Assembly: GCA_965237855.1 (NCBI GenBank)
Contig: CBDEGK010000002.1
Coordinates: 248,001 to 312,000 of the forward strand
Direction: 5' to 3'
Length of the DNA: 64,000 bases
From: CBDEGK01 sp965237855
Lineage (GTDB): Bacteria > Pseudomonadota > Gammaproteobacteria > Pseudomonadales > Halieaceae
The notes beneath the pieces were generated by a model. That model was not told the origin of the DNA, did no database searches, and saw nothing but the letters and a program-made list of their open reading frames with translations. Below, one piece after another: positions 9,801-19,205 of this stretch. Position 1 is the first letter of the stretch; each line of letters begins with the position of its first letter. The position numbers and the translations under genes are program-made.

Positions 9801-12800
9801 TGTATTGCTGAGTGATGGCAGCAGTGTAGATGTCAGCTCGGTGGTGAGTTGGGTGTCGGGCGATACTGCCATTGCACACGTTGACGCGACCGGGCTTGCC
9901 ACAGGCATGGCTGAAGGCGTGACCGATATTCTTGCGCGGCTTAATCAAGGCGGAGAGATCTACGAGGGCAGTGCGCAGATACAGGTGAAGCCTGAAGCCG
10001 TTGTGGTGGAATCCATCAAGGTTGACCCGGCCTCTGAATCTGCCCTGGTGGGAGACAAGGTTGCTTATACCGCGAGCGCGATACTCAGTGATGGTAGTTC
10101 GCTGGATGTAACCAATAGTGTGCAGTGGAGTAGTACCCAGCCGGCGGTGGCTTCGGTTAACAGCCAGGGTCAGGCAACCGCAATTGCTTCTGGCACAACC
10201 GATATAACTGCCCTGTATCTGTCGGACGGCGATAGCTTTTCAGATTTCGGAGTGCTCTCGGTCGAGGAAACACCGGTTACAGTGCTTGAACTGGTGGTCT
10301 CGCCACCCAATGGCAGCGTTATCGTTGGCACTGGACTAGCCTTTGCCGCACACGTTCGTCTCAGCGATGGCAGCAACAGGGAGGTGACAGACCGGGTTGC
10401 CTGGCGGTCCAGTAACCTGGTGGTAGCCCAGGTTAACGAAGTGGGTTTCGCACTGGGTATTGCGGCTGGTGCCGCTGACATCATCGCCTCGGTGGAATTT
10501 GAGGGCACCCTGTTTGAGGACAGGGGACACCTGTCCGTCAACGCGCCGCCAGTGACGGCATTAGAACTGGTGGTAGAACCCCCGTTGGCTGAAGCGCTGA
10601 TCGGTGACAAGGTGCAATACACCGCTACCCTCGTCTACAGCGATGAAAGCAGTGATGATGTCACCAACAGTGTGACCTGGTCCTCTGCTGATAATACGGT
10701 CGCGCAAATCGCGCAAGACGGTCGTGCCACGGCGCTTGCTGAGGGAATCAGCGAAATCAAAGCGAGCCTGCTCTACGACGGCGAGTTGCTTGAGGATGCG
10801 GGTACGCTCACCGTGTTGTCGCCCACTGTGGAAATTGTGGCACTAATCATCGATCCCGCACGAGCCACGATTTTGGTCGGGGCTACCCAGCAGTACAGTG
10901 CCCGTGTATTGCTCAGTGACAATACCACCGTCCCCGTTGAGGCGGATCTGTTGACCTGGACCAGTAGCGCCAACTCGATTGCCAGTGTCGATAACTCCGG
11001 ACTGGCCAAGGGCCAGGGCCGGGGTGTCACCACCATCAATGCCTCCGGCGAGTACCAGGGCGTTCGTTACGATGCCTCAGCGGAAATCCGGGTAGAGTCG
11101 GCGCCGGCAGCGGTGGAGAGCTTCCGTATAGAGCCCCAGTTGCTTGATCTATTGGTGGGGAGCGCCAAGAACTATCGTGGTATAGCGACGTTGAACGACG
11201 GATCCGAGTTGAGCGTAACCGACGCCGTTGGTTGGTCATCTTCCGATTCCGCGATAGCTAGCATTAGTGCCGGGGGTACAGCTACCGCGGTTTCACCAGG
11301 ACAAGTCACCATTACTGGCATTTTCTCCAGTGACGGCACCAGCTTTGTGGACTCCGGTTCGCTCACCGTCGACGAGGAGCCGCTCACTGTCGTCAACCTC
11401 ACCGTGATTCCCGAAACCAGTAGTGTGCTGATCGCTGCTACAACCGATCCGTACCGGGCCGAAGCCGAACTCAGCAATGGTGACATCCGCGATGTGTCTG
11501 ACAGTGTTGTCTGGCAGTCCAGTAGGCCGAGCGTGGCGACTATTGATAGTGGCGGCATTGCCACTGGAGTGAGTGCAGGGGACACCACGATCAAGGCGAT
11601 TTACGACTATGGCGACGAACAGACCGCTCGAGGAACTGGTGAACTGGCGGTATTAGCGCCGCCGGTGACTGTTGAGAGCTTCGAGGTATCGCCGACTTCT
11701 GCCACCGTGACAGAGGGGGATTTCCAGCAGTTTACCGCCACGGCGACTCTCAGCAATGGCGATGTCATTGACGTAACCAGGGATGCCAGTTGGTCAGTGA
11801 GTGATCCCGCTGTCGCGCATGTTGATGCAAAAGGTGGAGCCACGGGTCTTACCCCTGGCAGCTCTGATGTGATTGCCACTATGAGCTACTCCGGCAGTAG
11901 TTTCACTGATTCAGGCAGCTTGACGGTCGAAACGTTTGTGCCAGAGCTTGTCGAGGTAGAAATATTTCCGCCCGTGGCCAGTATTCCACTGGGCACCACC
12001 CAGGAATACCGGGCCATGGCTTTTTATGAAGATGGTTCCCGAGAAAACGTAACCTTCACAGCAAACTGGGATTTGGACACCAACCCCCCGATTCTGGAAG
12101 CTTACGAACCCGGCTCGAAGTCCAGCGCGCTGGATGATTTTGGCACTGCCCTGGCCATTCTCGAGGGCAGTGACATTTTGTCCGCCACCTATATGGGGCT
12201 GAGGGCGGAAACCCAGGTTGAGGTGACCGTGCCGACGTTGCTGGAGCTCGTTGTAAGCCCCGCCAGTGAGACGGTGGTAGCGGGCATCACCTTGCAATAC
12301 ATGGCGGTTGGTCTCTACAGTGATGGGCAATCCCAGGATGTTACCAAGGTGGTGACCTGGCAGAGCAGTGCACCGGAAGTGGCAACGATAAGCAACGAAG
12401 CGGGCTCCCGCGGATTGGCTGATGCACTGCTTGAAGGCGAGGCGACAATCAGCGCCGCAATGGACGGGTTTACCTCTGAGGGACAATTACGGGTGAAGGA
12501 ACCCACCCTGCAGAAGATTGATGTGTTTCCCGTCGGCAAGTTTGTCGATGTTGGAGCAGTAATCGATTATAAGGCTATTGCCACCTACAGTGACGGCAGC
12601 GCGCCGGATGTCACCGAAGATGCCCAATGGAATACCGAAAACCTTGATGACCCCGCAGCAGAACCCGTTGCCGAGGTAGACAACAGGGTTGGTAACAAGG
12701 GGCAGGTAACCGCGTTGTCTGTGGGTGATGCGCGTATTGTCGCCAGCTTTTCAGGGGGCAGCGGTTCGGCAATCCTGACCGTGAGCCCGGCTTTTGTCAC

Positions 12801-14256
12801 GGGTATCCGCATCGAACCGGCACAGGCGCTTATGGTCAGTTTGTCGACTGAGCCATTCCTCGCCTTTGCCATTTTCTCAGACTCAACCCAGCGAGATATT
12901 ACCAACGAGGTAGCCTGGCGCAGTGATGATCGCTCCACGGTGGTGGTGAGCAACTCCGATTACTTTGGTCGAGGACTGGCGCTCGCGGGATCACCCGGAG
13001 AAACGATGATACGAGCGGAGTACACCACCGCGGATAATTTCGTTTTTGACGCTGCTGCCAACGTCGTCGTTTCTGCACCTGAGATTGACACCGACCTCAC
13101 CGTGAGCCCTGCATTGACTGACGTATTGATCGATGAAAGCCAGCAGTACGAAGCGACCCTGGCGGTGAATGGGCGGCCGGTAAATGTCACCAATTATGTT
13201 ACCTGGCGCAGCGACAGCCCGGCAGCCCATGTGGAGCCGCACACGGGCTTGGCAACCGGTCTGGAGGCGGGCACAGCGACCATCTCGGCAACCTTGAGCT
13301 TTTCGGGATTAGTGCTGGAAGATTCCGGCAACTTGACGGTCAAACCACCCCCGGTGCAGATTGAGGAAATTCTCGTCGAGCCACCACAGGCCGAGGTGAT
13401 CGAAGGCTCTACCCAGGCATATAGCGCATTTGCTCTCACCAGTGATGGCGACAGTGTCGACATTTCCGCTGATGTGGATTGGTCCACCGGCGATAGCAAC
13501 ATTGCCCACATCGATGGCGATGGAGTTGCTACCGGCCTATCTGCTGGTGCAGTGAAGATTATCGCTACACTGGACTATCAGGGCGATACCTACCAGGGTG
13601 ATGCAGACCTTGAGGTACTGCAACTGGTGGTTCCTGAAGCGTTAGTGATTACACCACCCACTGCCGAAATTATTGTCGGCAACAGTCAGCCCTATACCGC
13701 GATCCTGCGATTCTCCGATATGGAAGAGCTTGACGTCACTAATGACGTGCACTGGCAATCGGACGATACGGAGGTGGCGACGGTCTCAGCTAATGTAGCC
13801 AAGGGGGTGGGAGACGGGGTGACGACAATAAGCGCCACGCTTGATCTGGATGGCACTATCTTCTCCGACGCCGCTGCCCTGACCGTGCGCGATCTTCGCG
13901 TCGACAATGTTCAAATAACGCCCAAACGCGGTGAACTACTCGCTGGCGCGACCTTTCAGTACCAAGCCACGGCGGTGATGGAGGATTATAGTGCCAGGGA
14001 TGTGACCCAAGAGTCGATCTGGTCCACCCGTGATGAAGATATTGCTAAAGCCGGGAACGGTGAAGCAGCTGGCCTGGTTACCGGTATCCGGGGTGGCGAT
14101 ACCCTGGTTTACGCTGAATACACAGATAATGGGGTTGTGATTCCCTGTGTCGGTGTGAGCAGTTGCCAGGCCACTGTTGCCGTTGAGGCACTGGAGGTTG
14201 TCGAAATCCAGGTGTTGCCACCCACCGTGGAAGTCATCGTGGGGGCGTCGCAGTAG
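6841..14256 (+). CDS. Giant Ig-like (Big_2-type) repeat lipoprotein, N-terminal part up to in-frame TAG
   Basis: 2471 residues before a TAG at 14254-14256. The N-terminus is a lipoprotein signal (hydrophobic core ATVLALLTLV, lipobox LVAC with Cys about residue 20), so the protein should be anchored in the outer membrane. The rest is a tandem array of about 26.5 domains of roughly 80-95 residues, each with the pattern [IL]xVxPxxxxxxxGxxxQYxAxAxxSDGxxxDVT, then WxSSxxxVAxVDxxGxAxGxxxGxxxI, typical of bacterial Ig-like group 2 domains found in adhesins and invasin/intimin-like surface proteins. Domains 2-6 and 19-23 share special features. AAGGAAG precedes the ATG. The same frame continues to 17091, so this is most likely one 3416-codon gene with a nonsense mutation, where TAG stands for the CAG expected in the SQQYQA motif. 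Likely a cell-surface adhesion or spacer protein (inference). Confidence 0.85.
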   Translation: MSGWAKVSATVLALLTLVACSNGDDASFETPTVILQEITISPQEQTIPLGTEAQFSAQGLFSDGSSEDITDSVDWSSSDAAVASVDASGVVLGLGIGNTQIAAAQSGITSETSLTVVEPELTGIGIFPPQASLKVGNTQDYRAFALFSDGQVENITFSEEAEWTLVNESGVLAPYEAQQPPTGEFDDFGTAIAVEVGDDELRLKFRQLTALSDVAVADVLLVSLSIFPRSEKVLLAGTIQYEAIGNYIDGTSADLTKVVSWSTDDSSVLSISGEAPDYGLARAEGVGTTNVNADFAGFSDTTDAQVFHDSGGGGPIIRIDVLPALQQLPVGGVQQYQAIAYRDNGDAFDVTEDASWLSTDQGIAVVGDEAGDKGFARTLSAGVTNITADFSGQQGSAELIVEADPGVELREIVVNPANTSLLSFSLQQYSATGIYSDNSSRNITEEVIWSGADDEVIQLSNDDLFGRGLSLALSPGQTQVIATMGFGPAEVRGSTPVTVVEREQVPLTLVVTPPSAVVLVGDGQQYLAELRFEGGQSLDVTSNASWTVSDPVVARVDGQGYAYGESEGVSEIIAELALAGQVVRGAALIDVQSPAIGIREIVVSPAMADILVAATQQFTATAILDDGRQVELDSGVSWFSTNGTVATIGISGRAVGLEAGQTTIQANFSHEGETFSGTASLTVKAAPIVIESLVVSPPSAGILIGDTQQFLATANLSDGTSVDVTERSTWVSSQPAVATVDSAGLASSLAEGSSTISATIMVGEDSWSDSATLTVSPLDVTILELVVDPPQQSISVDTSTRFTATALLSDGNSRDVSQLVTWISSNEAVAHVDNTGLAIGLGVGESAIESTLDYEGQLFRDSGVLDVTAPALLEYRISPVAAQVLIGDRQAYRATAVFDNGTSLDVTAETSWASSNSATASIDASGIAIGVSAGIVQIEGSVFYQGQPHTATGELEVVAAPVTILELIVDPSRGVVIVGESQAYTATVLLSDGSSVDVSSVVSWVSGDTAIAHVDATGLATGMAEGVTDILARLNQGGEIYEGSAQIQVKPEAVVVESIKVDPASESALVGDKVAYTASAILSDGSSLDVTNSVQWSSTQPAVASVNSQGQATAIASGTTDITALYLSDGDSFSDFGVLSVEETPVTVLELVVSPPNGSVIVGTGLAFAAHVRLSDGSNREVTDRVAWRSSNLVVAQVNEVGFALGIAAGAADIIASVEFEGTLFEDRGHLSVNAPPVTALELVVEPPLAEALIGDKVQYTATLVYSDESSDDVTNSVTWSSADNTVAQIAQDGRATALAEGISEIKASLLYDGELLEDAGTLTVLSPTVEIVALIIDPARATILVGATQQYSARVLLSDNTTVPVEADLLTWTSSANSIASVDNSGLAKGQGRGVTTINASGEYQGVRYDASAEIRVESAPAAVESFRIEPQLLDLLVGSAKNYRGIATLNDGSELSVTDAVGWSSSDSAIASISAGGTATAVSPGQVTITGIFSSDGTSFVDSGSLTVDEEPLTVVNLTVIPETSSVLIAATTDPYRAEAELSNGDIRDVSDSVVWQSSRPSVATIDSGGIATGVSAGDTTIKAIYDYGDEQTARGTGELAVLAPPVTVESFEVSPTSATVTEGDFQQFTATATLSNGDVIDVTRDASWSVSDPAVAHVDAKGGATGLTPGSSDVIATMSYSGSSFTDSGSLTVETFVPELVEVEIFPPVASIPLGTTQEYRAMAFYEDGSRENVTFTANWDLDTNPPILEAYEPGSKSSALDDFGTALAILEGSDILSATYMGLRAETQVEVTVPTLLELVVSPASETVVAGITLQYMAVGLYSDGQSQDVTKVVTWQSSAPEVATISNEAGSRGLADALLEGEATISAAMDGFTSEGQLRVKEPTLQKIDVFPVGKFVDVGAVIDYKAIATYSDGSAPDVTEDAQWNTENLDDPAAEPVAEVDNRVGNKGQVTALSVGDARIVASFSGGSGSAILTVSPAFVTGIRIEPAQALMVSLSTEPFLAFAIFSDSTQRDITNEVAWRSDDRSTVVVSNSDYFGRGLALAGSPGETMIRAEYTTADNFVFDAAANVVVSAPEIDTDLTVSPALTDVLIDESQQYEATLAVNGRPVNVTNYVTWRSDSPAAHVEPHTGLATGLEAGTATISATLSFSGLVLEDSGNLTVKPPPVQIEEILVEPPQAEVIEGSTQAYSAFALTSDGDSVDISADVDWSTGDSNIAHIDGDGVATGLSAGAVKIIATLDYQGDTYQGDADLEVLQLVVPEALVITPPTAEIIVGNSQPYTAILRFSDMEELDVTNDVHWQSDDTEVATVSANVAKGVGDGVTTISATLDLDGTIFSDAAALTVRDLRVDNVQITPKRGELLAGATFQYQATAVMEDYSARDVTQESIWSTRDEDIAKAGNGEAAGLVTGIRGGDTLVYAEYTDNGVVIPCVGVSSCQATVAVEALEVVEIQVLPPTVEVIVGASQ

Positions 14257-17091
14257 TACCAGGCATTCGCGCGGCTCAACAACGAGGAAAACATCGAAGT
14301 TACCACCGTGGTCACGTGGTCGACCTCTGAATCAAGTGTTGCACAAATTTCCCAGACCGGGAACGCCACGGGATTGGAGGAGGGTGAGGTCACCGTCACT
14401 GCAACCTATAAAGGCCCGTCGGACAATATAACGGGTACTGCCGCACTCGCGGTGGTGCGAGGAGCATTCATGATCACAGACGTCGTGGTGGAGCCCGTCG
14501 ATCAAACAGTGTTGATTGATACCCAATTGCAGTACACCGCAACGGCACTTACCAGTGACAACCGGCCCTTTGATGTGACGGCAAATTCAGCGTGGAATTC
14601 TACCAGCGCGGATGTGGCTGAGGTGAGCGCTGATGGATTGGTATTCGCAATTGCTGCCGGCGCGACGAAAATCCAGGCGACTTATACGCACGAAGGTATC
14701 GCCACCACCGGTTCGACAAACCTTGCCGTTGAAGCGCCACTGACATTGATTGCGGTGAACGTGGAGCCGGTGTCAGCAGAAGTGCTAGTGAAGGCTTCTA
14801 TTAGCTATACGGCCTGGGCTACCTTCAGTGATAGCTCGCGGGATAACATCACCACACAGGCAGCGTGGCGCTCGGCAGATACAGCAGTTGCCGTGGTTGG
14901 GTCTGGCTCTGACGGAGGCGCAACTACTGGAGTAGAAGCCGGAACAACCCAGATTTTTGCAGATTACGAATACCAGGGGCAAACATTTGACTGCCAGGCA
15001 GCCGTAGGCTGTGCCGCTACAGTCACAGTGACAGACCCCGTCACGATCCGTGCGATCCAGGTCACACCGGCCAATCAAGAGATAAGCGTTGGCAATACGG
15101 AGCAGTATAAAGCTGAGGCGATTTTCAGCGATGACTCGGTACTGGATGTTACCACTACTGCGGCCTGGTCCTCCTCTGAGTCGGACAAATTGGCGCTGGA
15201 GGAACCCACAGGTTTGTTCAGGGGCGTGTCGCCGGGGTCGGCAGTAGTCAGTGCGAATGTAGTCTTTGACGGCCAGAATGTGAGTGGCCAGACAAGCGCG
15301 ACAGTACTGGAAGTTCCCGTAATCGTGGAGCGCCTGGTCATCGAGCCCGTACACGGCAGCGTATTTGTTGGTAATACCCTGCAATACACGGCTACCGCTT
15401 ATCGCAGCGATGATAGCCATGAGGATGTCACCAATGGAGTTACCTGGCTGTCGGACAAGCAGGACATTGCCGTCATAGGTTCTGGAACCGGGCTGGCAAC
15501 GGGGCGCGCTGCTGGAATAGCGGGAATTAGTGCAGTCTGGCAGGATGAGAACGGGGAGATTTCGGAGCAGGTCGACCTGGAAGTTAAACCCGCGCAGGCC
15601 ACTTACCTGGCGATTGAGCCGCAAGATCTGGCGTCGCCAGCTGGCTACGACATTCAATACACGGCGGAACTGCACTTCAGTGATGGCAGTAGTAGTCCGG
15701 TAACCGACAATGTGACCTGGTCAAGCAGTGATGAAGGTGTCGCGAGTATTGGCAATGCGCCAGGCAATGAGGGCAATGCCCGTACCTTGTCGGTCGGTAT
15801 TACCACCATCTCAGCACTGCATGGTGAATCCGGGGTGGGGAATTCTACCGGCCTGGAGGTTTCTGCGGTGACCATCATGGGCCTGACTATCTCACCGGAA
15901 GAAGGCCTGTCGCTGCCGGCCGGTACCATGGAGAATTTAACGGCGCAGGCTAGCTATTCTGATGGCACGGTTGATGATGTGACCGATCGAGCTCAGTGGT
16001 CTACCACACATGCTCAAATCGCCACCGTCAGCAATGCGGCGAATGGCAATCCCGGGGGTATTGTTACCGGAGTACAGACAGGCTCAACCAATGCGACCGC
16101 GGTGTTCGAAAGTTTGTCAGCCAATACGTCTGTTGAAGTAACACAGGCTGCCCTGGAGTCTCTGGATATTAAGCCGGAGTCCGCTCAGTTACAGGTGGGA
16201 TCAACGGTTGCTTTCACCGCTGAGGCGAGGTTTGCCGATGGCTCCTCCCAGATTGTAACGGAGGATCTGACCTGGCAAACCGATGAGACCGATATCGCGG
16301 TGATCTCGAACGACCAGAGCAGCGCAGGGGTGCTAACGGCGCGTGCCGACGGCTCGACCACGGTGCGTGCGTTCTATGAGACTCAGCCGGTGGGTGATAC
16401 TCCGAGCGTGACCGTCATACCGAAGCAGGCGATTGCAGTGACAGTGTATTACAACCGCTTACCCCGACGGCCCTCCGAGATTAACGAAATTAATGAAGAC
16501 AAGGACATTCCCATTCAGTTTATCGCGGTGGCGACCTACGGCGATGGCCTGGTCGAAGACGTAACCATGGATGCCTTGTGGAGTCTGGAGCGTGTGAATT
16601 CGGGAGATGGTCCCGACGCAAACATCAGCCAATCAGGGCAGGTGACGCCTGAAAAGAAAAATGAAGATGGCCGGTCACTGGATGTTGTCGCAAATTTCGA
16701 TGGCCTGGTGGACAAAGCCGAGCTGGTGATCAGTGATATCTGCGAGTACCGCAAGAAGGATGTTCGTCTGCTGGAAATGGCGCTGGTGCCGGGTGACTCA
16801 TCAATGGCACCTTCAACGCAGCTGCGTATGCTGGCTCAGGGATACTACGAAGAAGAGCCGGGCAGCGACAAAAAGTGTGTGGCGCCAGTGCTGAATGACC
16901 GCGACACAGATCCCCGGCAGCCTCTCAGTTGGGAGGTAAGCAGTGGCAGCGCAGTGACTGTGGATGACGATGGCGTTATCTTCGCGCAGGAATGTGGCGT
17001 ATCAGTAGTGACGGCAACAAAGCAGAAAGAAGAAGATAGTGGCTTGGTCGATTACCAGGCTTCGGCCACGATTACCGTCGACTGTCCCTGA
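14257..17091 (+). pseudogene. C-terminal continuation of the giant Ig-like protein after the in-frame stop
   Basis: In the same reading frame as the gene ending at 14256, with no other interruption. The first codons complete the broken 27th domain (YQAFARLNNEENIEVTTVVTW). About seven more regular domains follow, then two divergent C-terminal modules (from about 16434) that lack the usual VxPP start. The last module contains four cysteines (CEYRKK, KKCVAP, QECGVS, TVDCP). The first ATG after the stop is at 14308, mid-domain and without a ribosome site or signal peptide, so this part would be made only by readthrough or after reversion. No sorting signal, barrel or type I secretion repeat is seen at the C-terminus. 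Confidence 0.75.
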
Positions 17092-17107
17092 CGCCCCAAT
17101 GTTCAGT

Positions 17108-18508
17108 TTAGGGAATCTCCCTGACCTGTACCGCGTCAATGCCTGAACCACTCAGAGTATCTGAAATCACCACCACCTGATCGCCGGTCGTCATGCCTTC
17201 CCGTTCTCGCAGCAGCTCGAATGCCTTTTGCAGGGTTTTTTCCGGGTCGGAGGAAAACATCAGTTTATGTGCGTAGGTGTTGCGGTTCAGCGCCATCTGG
17301 CGACGGGTACGGCCGTCGTTGCTGAAGGCAAAGATCACCGTGTTCTGGGGATGGCAGTTGGTCACATAATTGGCCATGCGCCCGTGCCGGGTGATCACCA
17401 CGATACCCTTGGCTGGTAGTGATTCAGCCAGGTGCACCGCGCTGGCGGCGATGTTCTGCTTATAGTCGTTCTTGACCAGGTCCTCGGTAAAGGCGAGGCC
17501 ACGGTGTTTTTCGACGGTCTCGGCGATCTTGACCATGGCTTCAACGCACTTGAGGGGGTATTTGCCCACGGTAGTTTCACCGGAGAGCATAATCGCATCT
17601 GCTTCCTCGTAAATAGCATTGGCAACATCGGTCACTTCGGCCCGGGTCGGCATGGGGTTTTCAATCATGGATTCCATCAGGTGGGTGGCGACAATCACCC
17701 GCTTACCCTGTTGCGCGCAATCGCGCACGATCCGGCGTTGGACATGGGGTAGTTCCCAGAAGTCCATTTCACAGCCGAGGTCACCGCGCGCCACCATGAT
17801 GCCATCGGCGGCAGCAATGATCTCTTCAATGTTCTTGACCCCTTCCTGGTCTTCAATCTTGGCAATGACTTTCACTTTGCCGAGCTTGGGGCCGAGCAAT
17901 TCATTCAGCTGATGAATATCGGATGCCTCTCGCACAAAGGAGAGGGCAATGTAGTCCACATCCTGCCCCAGCCCAAAAGCGATATCTTCTCGATCTTTAT
18001 CGGTGATGGCCGGTAGGTTGACGCGAATGCCGGGCAGATTGACGTGGCGTTTGCTGGTTAACAGCCCGCCATCGATGACCTTGACCCGCATGACTCTTTC
18101 TTCCATGTCGAGGATTTCAAGGTTGATCAGACCATTGTCGACGGTCAAACGATCACCAACACTCATATCCTTGATCAGGTCACCGTAGTTAACCATCAGC
18201 GAGTTTTCTTCGACATCCTCAGCGCCTCGTGGCACTACCGATATAATATCGCCTTGCTTGAGGTCGAGGGCAGTGTCCATTTCGCCGGTGCGTATTTCCG
18301 GGCCCTGGGTATCGAGCAGGATGGCGATGGGGTAGGGCAGTTTTTTATTCAGGGTTTGCAGGCGTTTGATCACCTCGGCGGTGGATGCATGATCGCCATG
18401 TGACATATTCAGCCGCGCCACATTCATGCCCGCATGCGCGAGCTTTTCCAGCATGTTGTACGAAGATGTTGCGGGGCCGATGGTGCAGATGATCTTGGTC
18501 TTGCGCAT
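17108..18508 (-). CDS. pyk: Pyruvate kinase
   Basis: Last step of glycolysis: phosphoenolpyruvate + ADP to pyruvate + ATP. 466 residues from the ATG at 18508, which gives the canonical N-terminus MRKTKIICTIGPATSS; the frame extends 12 codons further up but those residues are unlike the family. Visible: NMSHGDH, LLDTQGPEIRTG, the active-site region KVIAKIEDQEGVKNIEEI with the catalytic Lys, IMVARGDLGCEM, and the MLSGETTVGKYP segment. A C-terminal domain is present, so the length is normal. Convergent with the giant lipoprotein gene (16-bp gap, no clear terminator). The TetR gene lies immediately upstream on the same strand, 19 bp away. Confidence 0.96.
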   Translation of the reverse strand: MRKTKIICTIGPATSSYNMLEKLAHAGMNVARLNMSHGDHASTAEVIKRLQTLNKKLPYPIAILLDTQGPEIRTGEMDTALDLKQGDIISVVPRGAEDVEENSLMVNYGDLIKDMSVGDRLTVDNGLINLEILDMEERVMRVKVIDGGLLTSKRHVNLPGIRVNLPAITDKDREDIAFGLGQDVDYIALSFVREASDIHQLNELLGPKLGKVKVIAKIEDQEGVKNIEEIIAAADGIMVARGDLGCEMDFWELPHVQRRIVRDCAQQGKRVIVATHLMESMIENPMPTRAEVTDVANAIYEEADAIMLSGETTVGKYPLKCVEAMVKIAETVEKHRGLAFTEDLVKNDYKQNIAASAVHLAESLPAKGIVVITRHGRMANYVTNCHPQNTVIFAFSNDGRTRRQMALNRNTYAHKLMFSSDPEKTLQKAFELLREREGMTTGDQVVVISDTLSGSGIDAVQVREIP

Positions 18509-18527
18509 TGCTTGGCTCGATGAGCGG

Positions 18528-19103
18528 CTAGAAAAGAAACGCAAGTATACGCGCTATCTCTGCCTGTCGCGCCGCACGAGAGTGTGAAAGTTCCACACGA
18601 CCTGACAGGGCCAACTCCACAACGCCGTGAACCAGGGACCAGGCGGCGATTGCGGCGTCGCGATCTGCATGACCCAACATTTCTGCAACCCCATTTTCGA
18701 TCAAACTGAAACTGCTACCCGAGGCATCGCTCAGCGTTTCAATGGATTGCAGCAGTGATTTATCGCCGCGAAACATCAGCCGGTACAGGGCAGGGTTGGC
18801 CAGACCGAACTCAATATAGCCCGTGCCAAAAGCAGCAACACGGTCGCCGCTGGAGGATGTATTGACCGCTTCAGTTTCCATGCTGTCCTGGAAGCGCCGA
18901 AAGCCCTCAGCGGCAACTGCCGCCAGCAGCTCATCACGGTTTTTAAAATGGGAGTAGGGCGCGGTCTGGGATACCCCGGCCTGACGCGCGATGGCGCGAA
19001 GGCTCAGTTTCTCCAGCCCCCCTTGCTCCAACAGGGTCAGGGCGGCATCGATCAGCGCCTGGCGCAGATTGCCGTGATGGTAGTTGTTGCTCTTGATGGC
19101 CAT
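18528..19103 (-). CDS. TetR/AcrR family regulator, WHG-domain type
   Basis: A 191-residue repressor-type protein. The N-terminus YHHGNLRQALIDAALTLLEQ followed by LSLRAIARQAGVSQTAPYSH (helix-turn-helix, residues about 27-50) is the pattern of TetR proteins whose C-terminal domain is called WHG; the C-terminal part contains ALYRLMFRGD and SLVHGVVELALSG, fitting that domain. I prefer the ATG at 19103; a GTG at 19118 is also in frame but has no ribosome site. Divergent from the carotenoid oxygenase gene across a 102-bp region carrying a strong promoter and direct repeats, so that gene and itself are the likely targets. It ends 19 bp before pyk. Confidence 0.85.
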   Translation of the reverse strand: MAIKSNNYHHGNLRQALIDAALTLLEQGGLEKLSLRAIARQAGVSQTAPYSHFKNRDELLAAVAAEGFRRFQDSMETEAVNTSSSGDRVAAFGTGYIEFGLANPALYRLMFRGDKSLLQSIETLSDASGSSFSLIENGVAEMLGHADRDAAIAAWSLVHGVVELALSGRVELSHSRAARQAEIARILAFLF

Positions 19104-19125
19104 ACTCCCAGTGTGCACAAAAAAC

Positions 19126-19178
19126 TTGACAGTGTGAAGATATGGTGTACAATCACTCCAACTTAACGGTGTAAAGAT
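19126..19178 (+). promoter_or_regulatory. Sigma70-type promoter and candidate TetR operator for the carotenoid oxygenase gene
   Basis: TTGACA at 19126-19131 and TACAAT at 19148-19153 with a 16-bp spacer form a near-consensus promoter pointing to the oxygenase gene. GTGTGAAGAT (19132-19141, inside the spacer) recurs as GTGTAAAGAT at 19169-19178, and a CAGTGTG copy lies at 19110-19116 next to the TetR start. Such repeats overlapping the promoter are what one expects for repression by the divergent TetR protein; that link is inference. Confidence 0.6.
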
Positions 19179-19205
19179 TGGGCTTGGACCCGGGAGTATA
19201 GAGTT

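Noticed and set aside
14254..14256. Genetic-code recoding of TAG as an amino acid
   Set aside because: Several intact genes in the window end in TAG, including carotenoid oxygenase, ppa, the APH-like kinase and the small DUF4345-like gene.
14785..15675. A 296-codon minus-strand frame inside the giant repeat gene
   Set aside because: Antisense of Ig-like repeats; no family signs, and several similar shadows exist across the repeat array.
6841..17091. The repeat array read as a CRISPR or simple satellite
   Set aside because: Repeats are coding, about 250 bp long and divergent at DNA level; there is no spacer structure.
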